A stretch of 51,747 bases of DNA from Pseudoalteromonas luteoviolacea NCIMB 1942 (GTDB lineage: Bacteria > Pseudomonadota > Gammaproteobacteria > Enterobacterales > Alteromonadaceae). Numbering within the stretch: the first letter of the stretch is position 1; each line of letters opens with the position of its first letter. The notes beneath the pieces were generated by a model. The model worked only from the letters and a program-made list of their open reading frames with translations, ran no database searches and was not told the origin of the DNA. Of the stretch, positions 1 to 8,351 are shown one piece after another. A program made the translations under genes and the position numbers. Location: positions 1-51,747 of the forward strand of contig NZ_AUXT01000192.1 in NCBI RefSeq assembly GCF_001625595.1. Direction: 5' to 3'.

Positions 1-39
1 ATTTAATGAAATTGGTATAAAACTGCTTTTCGGAGCGTT

Positions 40-55
40 TGTGAGCTGTCTCACA
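40..55. promoter_or_regulatory. Predicted CRP (cAMP receptor protein) binding site
   Basis: The sequence reads TGTGA, six bases, TCACA, which is the two conserved CRP half-sites at exactly the standard spacing. No + strand gene starts within 500 bases downstream, and the tRNA to the right is transcribed towards it. The likely target is therefore a gene leftwards, outside the window. The same bases could form a 6-bp hairpin, but there is no T-run beside it, so a terminator is less likely. This is a motif match only. Confidence 0.5.
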
Positions 56-304
56 CATTAAAATAAGCTATAGGCGATTTTCATTTGGTTGAAGCTAGCT
101 ACTTGAGTGGAGTGCTCGCATTTTAATTCGCTCAAGACTAAAACTTTGAATATAGTGGTAATTTAGATGTATTGGAAATTGGCTATTGAATAAGTCGTAA
201 TAAACTAGGGAGATGTCTTTCAGGTATTAAAATAATGATTAAGGTCTTGATTATTAAGAGTATTAATTTTATGACTTTTTTCTTGAAGTTATCAAGAGGG
301 GGGA
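56..304. other. Noncoding stretch left of tRNA-His
   Basis: The stretch is AT-rich. I see no ORF with a ribosome binding site and no clear terminator for the minus-strand tRNA. A minus-strand open frame across 183-383 runs through the tRNA gene itself and is not a gene. Confidence 0.5.
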
Positions 305-381
305 TGGGGCGACTGATGGGGCTCGAACCCACGACAACCGGAATCACAATCCAGGGCTCTACCAACTGAGCTACAGCCGCC
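305..381 (-). tRNA. tRNA-His (anticodon GTG)
   Basis: Read on the minus strand it starts GGCGGCTGTAGCTCAG and folds into a full cloverleaf. It has the TTGTGAT anticodon loop (GTG, histidine), a GGTTCGAGC T-arm and an encoded CCA end at 305-307. The extra 5' G that pairs opposite the discriminator base, the identity element of tRNA-His, is at 381. It matches the E. coli tRNA-His remembered sequence closely. It stands alone in the visible sequence. Confidence 0.97.
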
Positions 382-410
382 ACAATTTTCGTGTAACACC
401 TTTATGGTGT

Positions 411-445
411 GGCGCGCATAATACAGAACTTTTTTTACAATGCAA
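411..445 (-). promoter_or_regulatory. Promoter of tRNA-His with GC-rich discriminator
   Basis: On the minus strand there is a -35 TTGCAT (440-445), a 16-base spacer and a -10 TATTAT (418-423), followed at once by GCGCGCC. A G+C-rich discriminator after the -10 is typical of stable-RNA promoters under stringent control. The start would lie about 30 bases upstream of the mature tRNA. Confidence 0.65.
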
Positions 446-562
446 AGCCTTTTTTTATTTTTTTACTGTTTTTAGTAGATTTGCAGCAATTTTCGTCTAG
501 ACAGCTAAAATCCATACTTTGTACTTAAACTTAATAGCTTAGAATAAATTATAGGAGAGTTT

Positions 563-1378
563 ATGGAAGTACTTATGGATTGGCTGAATAACAATTCGGA
601 CACCTTGTCACATTACCTCATTCAAGGGGTAATCGCTTTAATCATTTTCTTTATTGGAATTAGGGTGGCTAAATTTTCGGCCTCCTTAACTGAGAAGGCG
701 ATCAGTAAACGAAAAGTAGATAAAGCGGTAGGTACTTTTGTATCTAACATTGTGTACAGCTTGGTCTTTGTGGCGACGCTACTGATGGCGCTATCGCAGG
801 TGGGTGTTGAAACAACGTCGTTTATCGCTATTCTAGGTGCAGCGGGTTTAGCGGTGGGTTTAGCACTGCAAGGGTCACTCTCTAATTTTGCGTCTGGTGT
901 ATTGATTATTATACTCAGACCTTTTAAATCCGGTGATTATATCGATGCAGCAGGCCAGTCGGGCAGTGTGCAGCGCATAGAGATTTTTTCTACCGAACTG
1001 ATAACGCCAGACAACAAAGTTGTTATAATACCCAATTCATCAATCATGTCAGGTGCGATAGTAAACTATTCTCGTGAAAAGACGCGTAGAATAGACTTTG
1101 TAATTGGCGTTGGATACGACTCTGATCTTAAGCAAGTGAAGAAAGTATTGGAAGAGGTGCTTGAAAAAGAGTCTCGAATTTTAAAAGACCCAGCTTATAC
1201 TATAGCTGTTTTGGCATTGGCAGATTCAAGCGTTAATTTTGCTGTACGACCTTGGGTAAATACCAGTGACTATTGGCCAACTTATTTTGATTTGTTGGAA
1301 AACATCAAACTGGCGTTAGATGACGCTGGCATTAATATTCCTTATCCGCAAATGGATGTGCATTTACAAAAAGATTGA
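563..1378 (+). CDS. mscS: Small-conductance mechanosensitive channel MscS
   Basis: At 271 aa this is a typical short MscS (E. coli 286 aa). It opens under membrane tension to release solutes during hypo-osmotic shock. TM1 is at about 17-40 and TM2 at about 60-83. The pore helix TM3 at about 86-120 has the family's alanine/glycine packing pattern LGAAGLAVGLALQGSLSNF, and is followed by the cytoplasmic beta domain with RPFKSGDYI and the VIIPNS motif. The start ATG has an AGGAGAG ribosome site eight bases upstream. It is probably monocistronic or paired with the DUF481 gene 20 bases downstream. It is ordinary chromosomal flank and not part of the polysaccharide locus. Confidence 0.93.
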   Translation: MEVLMDWLNNNSDTLSHYLIQGVIALIIFFIGIRVAKFSASLTEKAISKRKVDKAVGTFVSNIVYSLVFVATLLMALSQVGVETTSFIAILGAAGLAVGLALQGSLSNFASGVLIIILRPFKSGDYIDAAGQSGSVQRIEIFSTELITPDNKVVIIPNSSIMSGAIVNYSREKTRRIDFVIGVGYDSDLKQVKKVLEEVLEKESRILKDPAYTIAVLALADSSVNFAVRPWVNTSDYWPTYFDLLENIKLALDDAGINIPYPQMDVHLQKD

Positions 1379-1398
1379 ATATAAAGGTTACTTTTATA

Positions 1399-2202
1399 AT
1401 GAAAATGAAACTGATTTCTCTGTGTGTTTTAACAGCAACTTCTTCTTTTGTAGCAACTGCTGAAGCAAGCTCTGAAAGCCCTATCAAAGAGGAAAAAGTA
1501 TGGGACATCACAAGTGAAGTGGGCGCAATTGTCACGAGCGGTAATACAGAAACAACGACACTCAAAGGTGAAATTAAAGCCAAACATAATTTAGAAAGTT
1601 GGCGTAATGAGTATAAGTTGGATGGCATTTTCAAAGAAGATGAGATTGAAAATGACGACGGTGAAAAAGTTAAAGAACGTACTAATGAAAAGTATTCTTT
1701 CTCTGTTCAAGGCAACTACAAACTAGTTGAAGATCACAGCCATTTATTTATTTCTGGTTCATACGCTTCGGACTATTTCGGTGCATATAGAAGTGAATCT
1801 GTACTGTCTGTGGGTTATGGCCTGAGATTGTTAAGTAAAAGCAACATGTACTTAGATTTTGAAATTGGCCCAGGTATAAAGCGCTTTGAATATCAAGATG
1901 ATAGCACTGAAACGACGCCTGACGGTCAATCGTTAGCGGGAGAAACTGAAAGCGAAGTTATCGGCGTTGGAAAGATAGACTATGAATGGCAGATATCAGA
2001 CAATGCTAAGTTCACTCAATTGGTGTCAGTAGAGTACGGAGATACAAACACTAAAACAGTATCGGAAACCGCATTACTGACAAAGATAAACGGCTCGCTG
2101 CAAATGAAGGTTGGGTACAATATCACCCATAATTCTGATGTTGATGAGGGCAAAGAAAAAACTGATACGGAAACATCGTTGACCTTGGTTTACAGTTTTT
2201 AA
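1399..2202 (+). CDS. DUF481 / YdiY-family outer-membrane protein
   Basis: This is a 267-aa secreted protein of the DUF481 (YdiY, 'salt-induced outer membrane protein') family. A signal peptide of about 21 residues ends at ATAEA-SSE. The rest has the alternating pattern and long polar loops of a small beta-barrel, starting with WDITSEVGAIVTSGNTETTT and ending in an aromatic residue (VYSF), as outer-membrane barrels usually do. I start it at ATG 1399, behind AAAGG at 1382-1386. A TTG at 1375 overlapping the mscS stop would only add residues before the signal peptide. Its function is unknown across the family. It sits between mscS and a strong terminator. Confidence 0.85.
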   Translation: MKMKLISLCVLTATSSFVATAEASSESPIKEEKVWDITSEVGAIVTSGNTETTTLKGEIKAKHNLESWRNEYKLDGIFKEDEIENDDGEKVKERTNEKYSFSVQGNYKLVEDHSHLFISGSYASDYFGAYRSESVLSVGYGLRLLSKSNMYLDFEIGPGIKRFEYQDDSTETTPDGQSLAGETESEVIGVGKIDYEWQISDNAKFTQLVSVEYGDTNTKTVSETALLTKINGSLQMKVGYNITHNSDVDEGKEKTDTETSLTLVYSF

Positions 2203-2234
2203 CACATAGACGCAGAATATAACAAAGATATGAC

Positions 2235-2260
2235 AAAAAAAGGGCCGCAGGCCCTTTTTC
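2235..2260. terminator. Intrinsic terminator, probably bidirectional
   Basis: The stem GGGCC/GGCCC has a GCA loop and is flanked by seven A on the left and five T on the right. It can therefore work as a Rho-independent terminator in either direction. It separates the mscS/DUF481 unit from the polysaccharide genes. A possible -10 (TAGAAT, 2279-2284) follows it, but no good -35 is visible. Confidence 0.85.
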
Positions 2261-2328
2261 TATTTAGTAGATCTCGTGTAGAATGTGCAATCTTTTTTTG
2301 AATATTGACAAAGCAGGATACTGATTAG

Positions 2329-4926
2329 ATGTCTTTTACGCGTGTTTTAGCAATAATTTTATTTGGGTTTAGTGCCTTTGTTAGTGCATTTTCACCGACA
2401 CCAGAGCAGATAGAACAGTTCAAAAAATTACCTAAGGCACAGCAAGAGGCATTGGCCAAGCAATATGGTGTTGATCTTTCTTCGTTAGGATTGGGAAACA
2501 AGTCTGGTATGTCAAGTGAGATGGAGCACTCTGCGTCCAGCATTGAACCAAGGGATGTTATGGAGTTAGAGGTTGAAGAGCCTTTAAAGCCTGTCCAGAC
2601 TAAATTGAAGCCATTTGGATATGAGTTGTTTGCAGGTACTCCTACAAGCTTTGTACCCACTGAACAAATTGCTGTTCCAAATGATTATGTATTAGCAAGT
2701 GGCGATGTGGTTTCCATTAGTTTATACGGTAAAGAAACTGCCATTCACGAATTGAAAATAGACCGTGAGGGCCGTTTGAGTATTCCAAACTTCTCCCCAG
2801 TCTATGTTGTTGGCTTAACTTATAAAGAATTGAAGCAGCTTATTGACAATAAGGTAGCTACTGAAGCAATTGGCCTTAGGGTTTTTGTTTCTATCGCTGA
2901 GTTAAGAAGCCTACGCGTGCTTGTAGTAGGTGAAGCATACAAGCCTGGTAGTTATATACTTTCGCCTTTATCCAATGTGACTCATGCTTTATTTGCAAGT
3001 GGTGGTTTAACGGATATCGCCTCTTTGAGAAATATTGAAGTAAAAAGAAAAGGTAAGAGCATAGCGAAGCTTGACCTTTATGATTTGTTGCTTAAAGGTG
3101 ATAGCACAGGAGATATTACTTTACAGTCTGGTGATGTTGTATTTATTCCTTCAGTTGGCCCCCAAATAAGAGTTGAAGGGTTTGTTAAACGGCCTGCAAT
3201 TTTTGAATTAAAGCCGGGTGAAGTCGCTGAATCACTGATAACTATGTTTGGTGGATTTAAGGAAGACGCATTTTTAGAACAGGTTGAAATAAAGCGTGTA
3301 GTTGATAATGCTAAAAAATCCGTAATTTCTGTCAATTTTAGAAAAAATCAAATCAATTATCGTCCACAAGGCGGTGATGTTATAAAAGTACAAAGTGTTA
3401 ATAATGAAGTGATCGATTCTATTACTCTAATCGGTGCAGTTTCCAGACCTGGCTACTATCAGTGGGATGGTGATTTGAGCTTTGACCAGTTGGTCAAAAA
3501 TAGCAAGGCTGACTTACTTCCTCAAGCTGACTTAAATTACGCAATTATTGTTCGAGAAGGTGCATCACTTGGTCAAGTTGACATTGTTCAGTTCTCTATT
3601 TTAGACGCTCTAAATGGGGAAAAAATTAGTCTTCAGAAAAATGATGAAGTTTATGTGTTTAGTCGTTTTAACTATTTGCATAAAGAAGAAAATGCGCTCC
3701 GTAATTTAGCACTGACAGCGGCTGAACAAGAGCTTCAGGAGCAGGTGAAATTATGGCATTTGTACGAGCGTGAGCAATTTAACAAGAAAGTTATCTCTGC
3801 TGGGGTGAAAATCAATACTCCAGTAAGCAATGGTGATACGAAAAAAGCTACGCCAACATTATTTGGTCGAGCTAAATTGCTTGCCCCAATCATTGCTAAA
3901 CTAGAGCATCAGTCTACTGCTGGGCAACCTGTAGCAATATTCGAGATTGATGGGCAAGTGAGGTTCCCAGGGGTATACCCATTGTCACAAAATAAAACCC
4001 CGAGAGATGCATTAGCTGCTGCAGGTGGTCTATTGGAATCTGCGTTTACAGAGTATGCCGAAGTAACACGTGGACTCATAGATGGTGAAGTGCTTCATTT
4101 TCAAATCAACGACATTCACAGTAGAACTGAAAGTGAACGTAAGCTTTTGGCAAGCCGCGACATATTAAATATTCTAAAGCAACCTAACTGGCAAGAAAGT
4201 TATAAAGTTCAATTAAAAGGCGAAGTTAAATTCCCTGGAATTTACACCATAAAGCGTGGTGATAGCCTAGAGCAAGTTTTATTAAGGGCTGGCGGAATTA
4301 CAAAATTTGCTGAGCCAAGAGCTGCCATTTTTACACGTGAAGCGATTAAAAACCAAGAGGAAAAGCAGCTTCAAAAGTTGTCGGAAGATTTAAGAAAAGA
4401 TATCGCATCGAAGAGTTTTCAGAAGTCTATAGGTTCGAATACTTCATTATCATATGACGAAACAGATAAGTTGCTGAAAGACCTGGCGAGCGTTAAAGCT
4501 CTTGGTCGTTTAGTTATTGACTTACCAGATATCATAAATGGTAGAGAAGTTTTGAGGTTACAGGACGGTGATACTTTGTATATTCCTGGTAAACAAGACT
4601 CTATATCAATTATCGGTGAAGTAAACTATAGCTCATCTCATTTGTTTAAACAGGGCGTATCTATTGAAGAATATATTGCTTTGAGTGGTGGTATGAAAGA
4701 CCGTGCTGATGAAAAAAAGGTATATGTAATTAAAGCAAATGGTGCTGTATTCATACCTAACTACACGAATTGGTTTGCGGTTAATAATCACCTTGAACTA
4801 GAAGCAGGAGACACAATAGTTGTGCCAATGGACTCGTCTCACATGGATAATTTGACTCTTTGGAGTACTGCTACTCAGATATTTTATCAGTTGGGTGTTG
4901 GTGTCGCGGCGATTGCAAGGATCTAG
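2329..4926 (+). CDS. Multi-SLBB polysaccharide export protein (OtnA/WbfF type OPX)
   Basis: This 865-aa periplasmic/outer-membrane polysaccharide exporter begins with a signal peptide (about 1-20, ending FVSA-FSP) that lacks a lipobox cysteine, unlike Wza. A Poly_export domain at about 116-190 (YVLASGDVVSISLYG) is followed by some six SLBB-like repeats, recognisable by a V-G-x-V-x-x-P-G core. These start near residues 200 (VVGEAYKPGSY), 282, 367, 539, 629 (LKGEVKFPGIY) and 761. The C-terminal 20 residues are hydrophobic and could form the membrane helix. The length and architecture match OtnA/WbfF of Vibrio cholerae O139. It is the first gene of system A, 12 bases from the Wzz-like gene. A ribosome site AGGA lies about 10 bases before the ATG. 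Confidence 0.88.
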   Translation: MSFTRVLAIILFGFSAFVSAFSPTPEQIEQFKKLPKAQQEALAKQYGVDLSSLGLGNKSGMSSEMEHSASSIEPRDVMELEVEEPLKPVQTKLKPFGYELFAGTPTSFVPTEQIAVPNDYVLASGDVVSISLYGKETAIHELKIDREGRLSIPNFSPVYVVGLTYKELKQLIDNKVATEAIGLRVFVSIAELRSLRVLVVGEAYKPGSYILSPLSNVTHALFASGGLTDIASLRNIEVKRKGKSIAKLDLYDLLLKGDSTGDITLQSGDVVFIPSVGPQIRVEGFVKRPAIFELKPGEVAESLITMFGGFKEDAFLEQVEIKRVVDNAKKSVISVNFRKNQINYRPQGGDVIKVQSVNNEVIDSITLIGAVSRPGYYQWDGDLSFDQLVKNSKADLLPQADLNYAIIVREGASLGQVDIVQFSILDALNGEKISLQKNDEVYVFSRFNYLHKEENALRNLALTAAEQELQEQVKLWHLYEREQFNKKVISAGVKINTPVSNGDTKKATPTLFGRAKLLAPIIAKLEHQSTAGQPVAIFEIDGQVRFPGVYPLSQNKTPRDALAAAGGLLESAFTEYAEVTRGLIDGEVLHFQINDIHSRTESERKLLASRDILNILKQPNWQESYKVQLKGEVKFPGIYTIKRGDSLEQVLLRAGGITKFAEPRAAIFTREAIKNQEEKQLQKLSEDLRKDIASKSFQKSIGSNTSLSYDETDKLLKDLASVKALGRLVIDLPDIINGREVLRLQDGDTLYIPGKQDSISIIGEVNYSSSHLFKQGVSIEEYIALSGGMKDRADEKKVYVIKANGAVFIPNYTNWFAVNNHLELEAGDTIVVPMDSSHMDNLTLWSTATQIFYQLGVGVAAIARI

Positions 4927-4938
4927 GTTGAGTCGATT

Positions 4939-5817
4939 ATGAATATAGAGAATAATGAAGTGGACTTTCAAGCCTTAGTCAAATTAATTTGGATTAAAAA
5001 ATTCTACATCATTAGCATTGCGCTTCCAATAATTTTGCTAATTAATTTAGCCGTTTATTTTGGTGTTGAAAAAGAGTATTCAGCCCAAGTTTTATTGTCG
5101 GAAAGAAGCAGTAATAATCCGTTAGAGCTCCCTGGTGAGATGGGGGCTTTGGGTGCATTGGTTGGCTTTGGGGCAGAATCCACTAATGAAGCTGATAAAT
5201 CTTTAGAAATAATGAAAACTAGAAAGTTTATTGGTCAGTTTGTGAATAAATATGATTATTCACCTTATTTACTTGAGGTTAAAAAGTGGGATAAAGAAAG
5301 TAATGAAATCTCGTTTACCGATGCGTATTCAGCTACTGATGGGTGGGCTGAGGGTGAACCGAATATCTTTCAAATCAAGAAGGCCTTTTTGGACTCGGTA
5401 AAAGTAGCTCAGGATAACGTCAGTAATTTCTACTCGATCGCAATTACACATAAGTCTCCTTATGTTGCAAAAGAAATCTTAGAGAACCTAGTTTCTGACT
5501 TAAATGAGTTGATGCAACAAAAAGCTATTCTTAGCGCCGACTCTAGCATTGAGTACCTTGAGAGAGAATTGGTAAATACGAAAAACGTTGAGCTGAGGCA
5601 GACGTTATTAAAGCTTGTAGAGGCTGAGTTGCAGAAAAAAATGATGGCTAGAGTCCACAGTGATTATATTTTTACAATTGAGGACCCAGCTGTATTGAGG
5701 TTAAAACACATTTTTCCGAACTACATGTTATTAGCAATCCTATCGGTTTTTGCTGGATTAGGTTTTGGTGTTTTTATTGTGTTATTGAGAGCAAAGCTTA
5801 AAGGGGTGAATCAATAA
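4939..5817 (+). CDS. Wzz-domain chain-length / export co-polymerase (OtnB type)
   Basis: This is a 292-aa inner-membrane polysaccharide co-polymerase without a kinase domain. The N-terminal Wzz domain starts with a short cytoplasmic segment and TM1 at about 22-42. It is followed by a periplasmic region with coiled-coil potential (about 160-235) and TM2 at about 262-284 (YMLLAILSVFAGLGFGVFIVLL). The family partners an OPX exporter and sets polymer length. Here it follows the OtnA-like gene, as OtnB follows OtnA in V. cholerae O139. Its stop overlaps the next start by one base, so the two are translationally coupled. No tyrosine kinase or phosphatase accompanies this pair, in contrast to the Wzb/Wzc set further on. 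Confidence 0.85.
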   Translation: MNIENNEVDFQALVKLIWIKKFYIISIALPIILLINLAVYFGVEKEYSAQVLLSERSSNNPLELPGEMGALGALVGFGAESTNEADKSLEIMKTRKFIGQFVNKYDYSPYLLEVKKWDKESNEISFTDAYSATDGWAEGEPNIFQIKKAFLDSVKVAQDNVSNFYSIAITHKSPYVAKEILENLVSDLNELMQQKAILSADSSIEYLERELVNTKNVELRQTLLKLVEAELQKKMMARVHSDYIFTIEDPAVLRLKHIFPNYMLLAILSVFAGLGFGVFIVLLRAKLKGVNQ

Positions 5818-6818
5818 TGCACAGAACGAATTCAGAAATGCACCTAGATGAAGTTAAAATGGATAATCAAGATATCAAGTACTACTTGAATAAATCCTTT
5901 CGCTCAAGAAGGCAGGCTTTGAAGCCTGATATTATATACTTATATTGCCCAGAATCAGCGGTAGAAGAAGTACTAAATTGTACTAAAGATTATGATTTTG
6001 ATGTAGCAATCAATGATTATGACGTTAAAGCAATAGGCCGAAAGGTAATTTGTCACTATCACAGTGCTGCGCTTTCCAGTGAGCAAAAACAGTTCTTAAT
6101 TCGTGCTATGGAGTACGGCGCATGGGTAGAGCCTTTGGTAAGCTACTTAGATGCTCGAAACAAGTACACTGAAGTTAAGCTTCTGAACAGTGGTTACTTT
6201 TTGCATCAAAAAGCGTTTTCGATTCTCTCTACTCAGAGAAATCAGAAAATTAAGCGCGTATTAGATATCGTAGTCTCTTTAACTGCTCTTATCTTCTTAC
6301 TCCCTATTATGTTACTTGTTGCCATTGCTATTAGGCTTGAAAGCCCTGGACGTGTTATATACAAGCAACTAAGGGTTGGGCAGTTTAACCAAGAGTTCGA
6401 GGTTCTTAAGTTTCGTTCAATGGTTAACAATGCAGAGAATGGGAAGGCTCAATGGGCTCAGAAGAACGACCCTCGTGTAACTAAAGTAGGAAAATTTATA
6501 CGTAAAACACGTATAGATGAGCTCCCTCAGTTTGTGAATGTTTTAAGAGGAGAAATGTCACTTGTTGGCCCTAGACCAGAACGTGAAGTGTTTATATGTG
6601 ATCTTGAAAAGGAAATCTCCTACTACAGATTCAGACATTCAGTTAAACCTGGTATTACAGGGTTAGCACAAGTTTCGTATCCTTATGGTGACTCTATAGA
6701 GGATGCTGTTTGGAAGCATAAATACGACATCTATTATATTAAACACCACTCTTTAAGAAGTGATTTCAAGATATTGTTGAAAACAGTCAAAGTCGTACTT
6801 TTTGGTATGGGTAGATGA
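5817..6818 (+). CDS. Initiating undecaprenyl-phosphate sugar phosphotransferase (WcaJ/Bac_transf family)
   Basis: This 333-aa protein starts the repeat unit by moving a sugar-1-phosphate to undecaprenyl phosphate. The C-terminal catalytic domain begins at about 140 with the basic/hydrophobic re-entrant segment (KRVLDIVVSLTALIFLLPIM). It continues with YKQLRVGQ, EVLKFRSM, KTRIDELPQFVNVLRGEMS and LVGPRPE, the hallmark motifs of the polyprenyl-phosphate hexose-1-P transferases. The first 140 residues lack the four or five TM helices of full WcaJ/WbaP, so this is an intermediate, mostly soluble N-terminal form. The sugar cannot be read from the sequence; glucose or galactose is usual. The start overlaps the previous stop, with AAAGGGG as ribosome site. 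A second Bac_transf gene serves system B. Confidence 0.9.
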   Translation: MHRTNSEMHLDEVKMDNQDIKYYLNKSFRSRRQALKPDIIYLYCPESAVEEVLNCTKDYDFDVAINDYDVKAIGRKVICHYHSAALSSEQKQFLIRAMEYGAWVEPLVSYLDARNKYTEVKLLNSGYFLHQKAFSILSTQRNQKIKRVLDIVVSLTALIFLLPIMLLVAIAIRLESPGRVIYKQLRVGQFNQEFEVLKFRSMVNNAENGKAQWAQKNDPRVTKVGKFIRKTRIDELPQFVNVLRGEMSLVGPRPEREVFICDLEKEISYYRFRHSVKPGITGLAQVSYPYGDSIEDAVWKHKYDIYYIKHHSLRSDFKILLKTVKVVLFGMGR

Positions 6819-7852
6819 TTGAAGTTTTGAAGGGAAAAGGACGAAAAGTCCTTTTCTCAACAATTGCTGATCTTATTCCACGGGTTATTCCTCTATTAAC
6901 AACTATCTTTATAGTTAGTTTAGATACTGAACCACGAGTTGTTGATTACTTATTTACTCTAGCAATTTTTAATATCGCAGCTGTTATTTTAAACTTTGGT
7001 GCTCAATATCAAGAGAGTACATCACATGAATTATTAAAGCAGAAGCTGATAATTCAGTTCTCGTTTGTTCTTCTTGTATATTTGTCTCAATTTCTAATTG
7101 AAGTTAAACAATTTGAAGAGATATTGTACGCTTTAATTCTTGGTTGTGTTTATGCTCATGTTAATGAGTTTAGGCTGCGTAGAGAAGGTAAAGTATATAA
7201 ATATTTCTTGGCGACCCTGCTACTTGTGGTGCCTAGAGCTGTATGCATGTTTTTTAGTGTTGACTATTATATTTCATCAATAATTTCAGCAGTTTTGTTA
7301 GCTTTATTTATATTGGTAGGGCTAGATAAAGTTGGGAATAAAGCTGAGAGTCAAAGTGTTTTTAACTTTGCATTTTTAACAAGTGTAATCATAATTATAT
7401 ATCAGCAAATACCGAGCTTGTTTTCAATAACCCAAGGAGTTGATGAGAATGAACGTATAGAACAGATAGTTGTAAGAATACTGTTTGGCCTTATGTTCCT
7501 TAAAACTACACTGGTAGTTATGATTATCAGATATAATTTTAAAATTTATTTTAATCGTTTGGCTTTCTCATGCTTTTTATTGTCTTTTATCTTGGCGACA
7601 GAGTTTTTTGTTAGTTATACATATTCAAAATACTTTTTATATATAATTATATTTTTTAGCTCAGAATTAATATATGCGTACTTCTCTGCAGAAATGCATA
7701 AGAATTATAATTATAAGAGTATGTCTGTTGATGCATTTTGCCTCATGTCTTTAGCGTTTTTGTTTTCGTATTTTGGGTTTAATTTAATTCAGATTTATAC
7801 CTTTAGCTCAGTAGGGCTTGTTATATTTAGGTTAAGGAAAGGGCATGTTTAA
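6815..7852 (+). CDS. Polytopic membrane protein, possible Wzx-type flippase
   Basis: This is a 345-aa integral membrane protein with about ten hydrophobic helices, very AT-rich like the following genes. Its position (after the initiating transferase, before acyltransferase, pyruvyltransferase and Wzy) and the absence of any other flippase candidate in system A suggest it carries lipid-linked repeat units across the membrane. It is shorter than usual Wzx proteins (400-500 aa), and I see no diagnostic motif, so the call rests on context and topology. The ATGA overlap with the previous gene indicates coupling. A hairpin of 9-11 bp (6833-6859) lies within its first 15 codons. Confidence 0.5.
   Translation: MIEVLKGKGRKVLFSTIADLIPRVIPLLTTIFIVSLDTEPRVVDYLFTLAIFNIAAVILNFGAQYQESTSHELLKQKLIIQFSFVLLVYLSQFLIEVKQFEEILYALILGCVYAHVNEFRLRREGKVYKYFLATLLLVVPRAVCMFFSVDYYISSIISAVLLALFILVGLDKVGNKAESQSVFNFAFLTSVIIIIYQQIPSLFSITQGVDENERIEQIVVRILFGLMFLKTTLVVMIIRYNFKIYFNRLAFSCFLLSFILATEFFVSYTYSKYFLYIIIFFSSELIYAYFSAEMHKNYNYKSMSVDAFCLMSLAFLFSYFGFNLIQIYTFSSVGLVIFRLRKGHV
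6833..6859 (+). repeat. Inverted repeat near the start of the flippase-like gene
   Basis: GAAAAGGAC (6835-6843) and GTCCTTTTC (6849-6857) are perfect complements around a five-base loop, extendable by a G-T and a G-C pair. The hairpin starts 18 bases inside the coding frame. Its role is unknown; it could slow translation or damp transcription of the downstream genes. Confidence 0.6.
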
Positions 7853-8351
7853 GAACTTAACAAGGCTTATTTCTTATGCTTTAAAATTTAGGAGAGTAGA
7901 TAAATCCTATTTGACTATTAATATAGGTAAAAATATTCGCCTTTATTATCCAGAAAAAGTTCAGCACGAAGGGTATTTGCACCTCAACGATGATAACTTC
8001 ATTGATGCACGTGGTGGTGTTGATTTTGGAAAGAACGTTATATTGGCTCCTAAAGTTTGTATTCTTACATATAATCATGATTATGATAATGTGGGTTGGG
8101 TTCCTTATTCTCCAAAAATAATAATGAAAGGTGTAGAAATAGGGCAAGATTGTTGGATTGGTTACGATTCGTTGTTATTACCTGGTACAAGGCTCGGTAA
8201 TAATACTGTTGTTGCAGCAAAGTCCGTTCTCAAAGGAAGTTATCCTGACAATGTGTTAATTGCCGGTAACCCAGCAAAAGTAATAAAAGCATTAGAGAAG
8301 TCAGATGATGCAATACAGTATTTAATTCAAAAGTTTGGTGGAATATCTTGA
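7845..8351 (+). CDS. Hexapeptide-repeat O-acetyltransferase
   Basis: This 168-aa member of the left-handed beta-helix acyltransferases (maltose/galactoside O-acetyltransferase, WcaF-like) has isoleucine-patch hexads over about 55-155. The active-site region is TYNHDYD, where the histidine is the expected catalytic base, and it ends with the usual IAGNPAKVIKAL. It should acetylate a sugar of the system A repeat from acetyl-CoA in the cytoplasm. It overlaps the upstream gene by eight bases and the downstream start by four. Confidence 0.83.
   Translation: MFKNLTRLISYALKFRRVDKSYLTINIGKNIRLYYPEKVQHEGYLHLNDDNFIDARGGVDFGKNVILAPKVCILTYNHDYDNVGWVPYSPKIIMKGVEIGQDCWIGYDSLLLPGTRLGNNTVVAAKSVLKGSYPDNVLIAGNPAKVIKALEKSDDAIQYLIQKFGGIS

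Noticed and set aside
183..383. Minus-strand open frame of 66 codons
   Set aside because: It runs through the tRNA-His gene, so it is an accident of the tRNA sequence.
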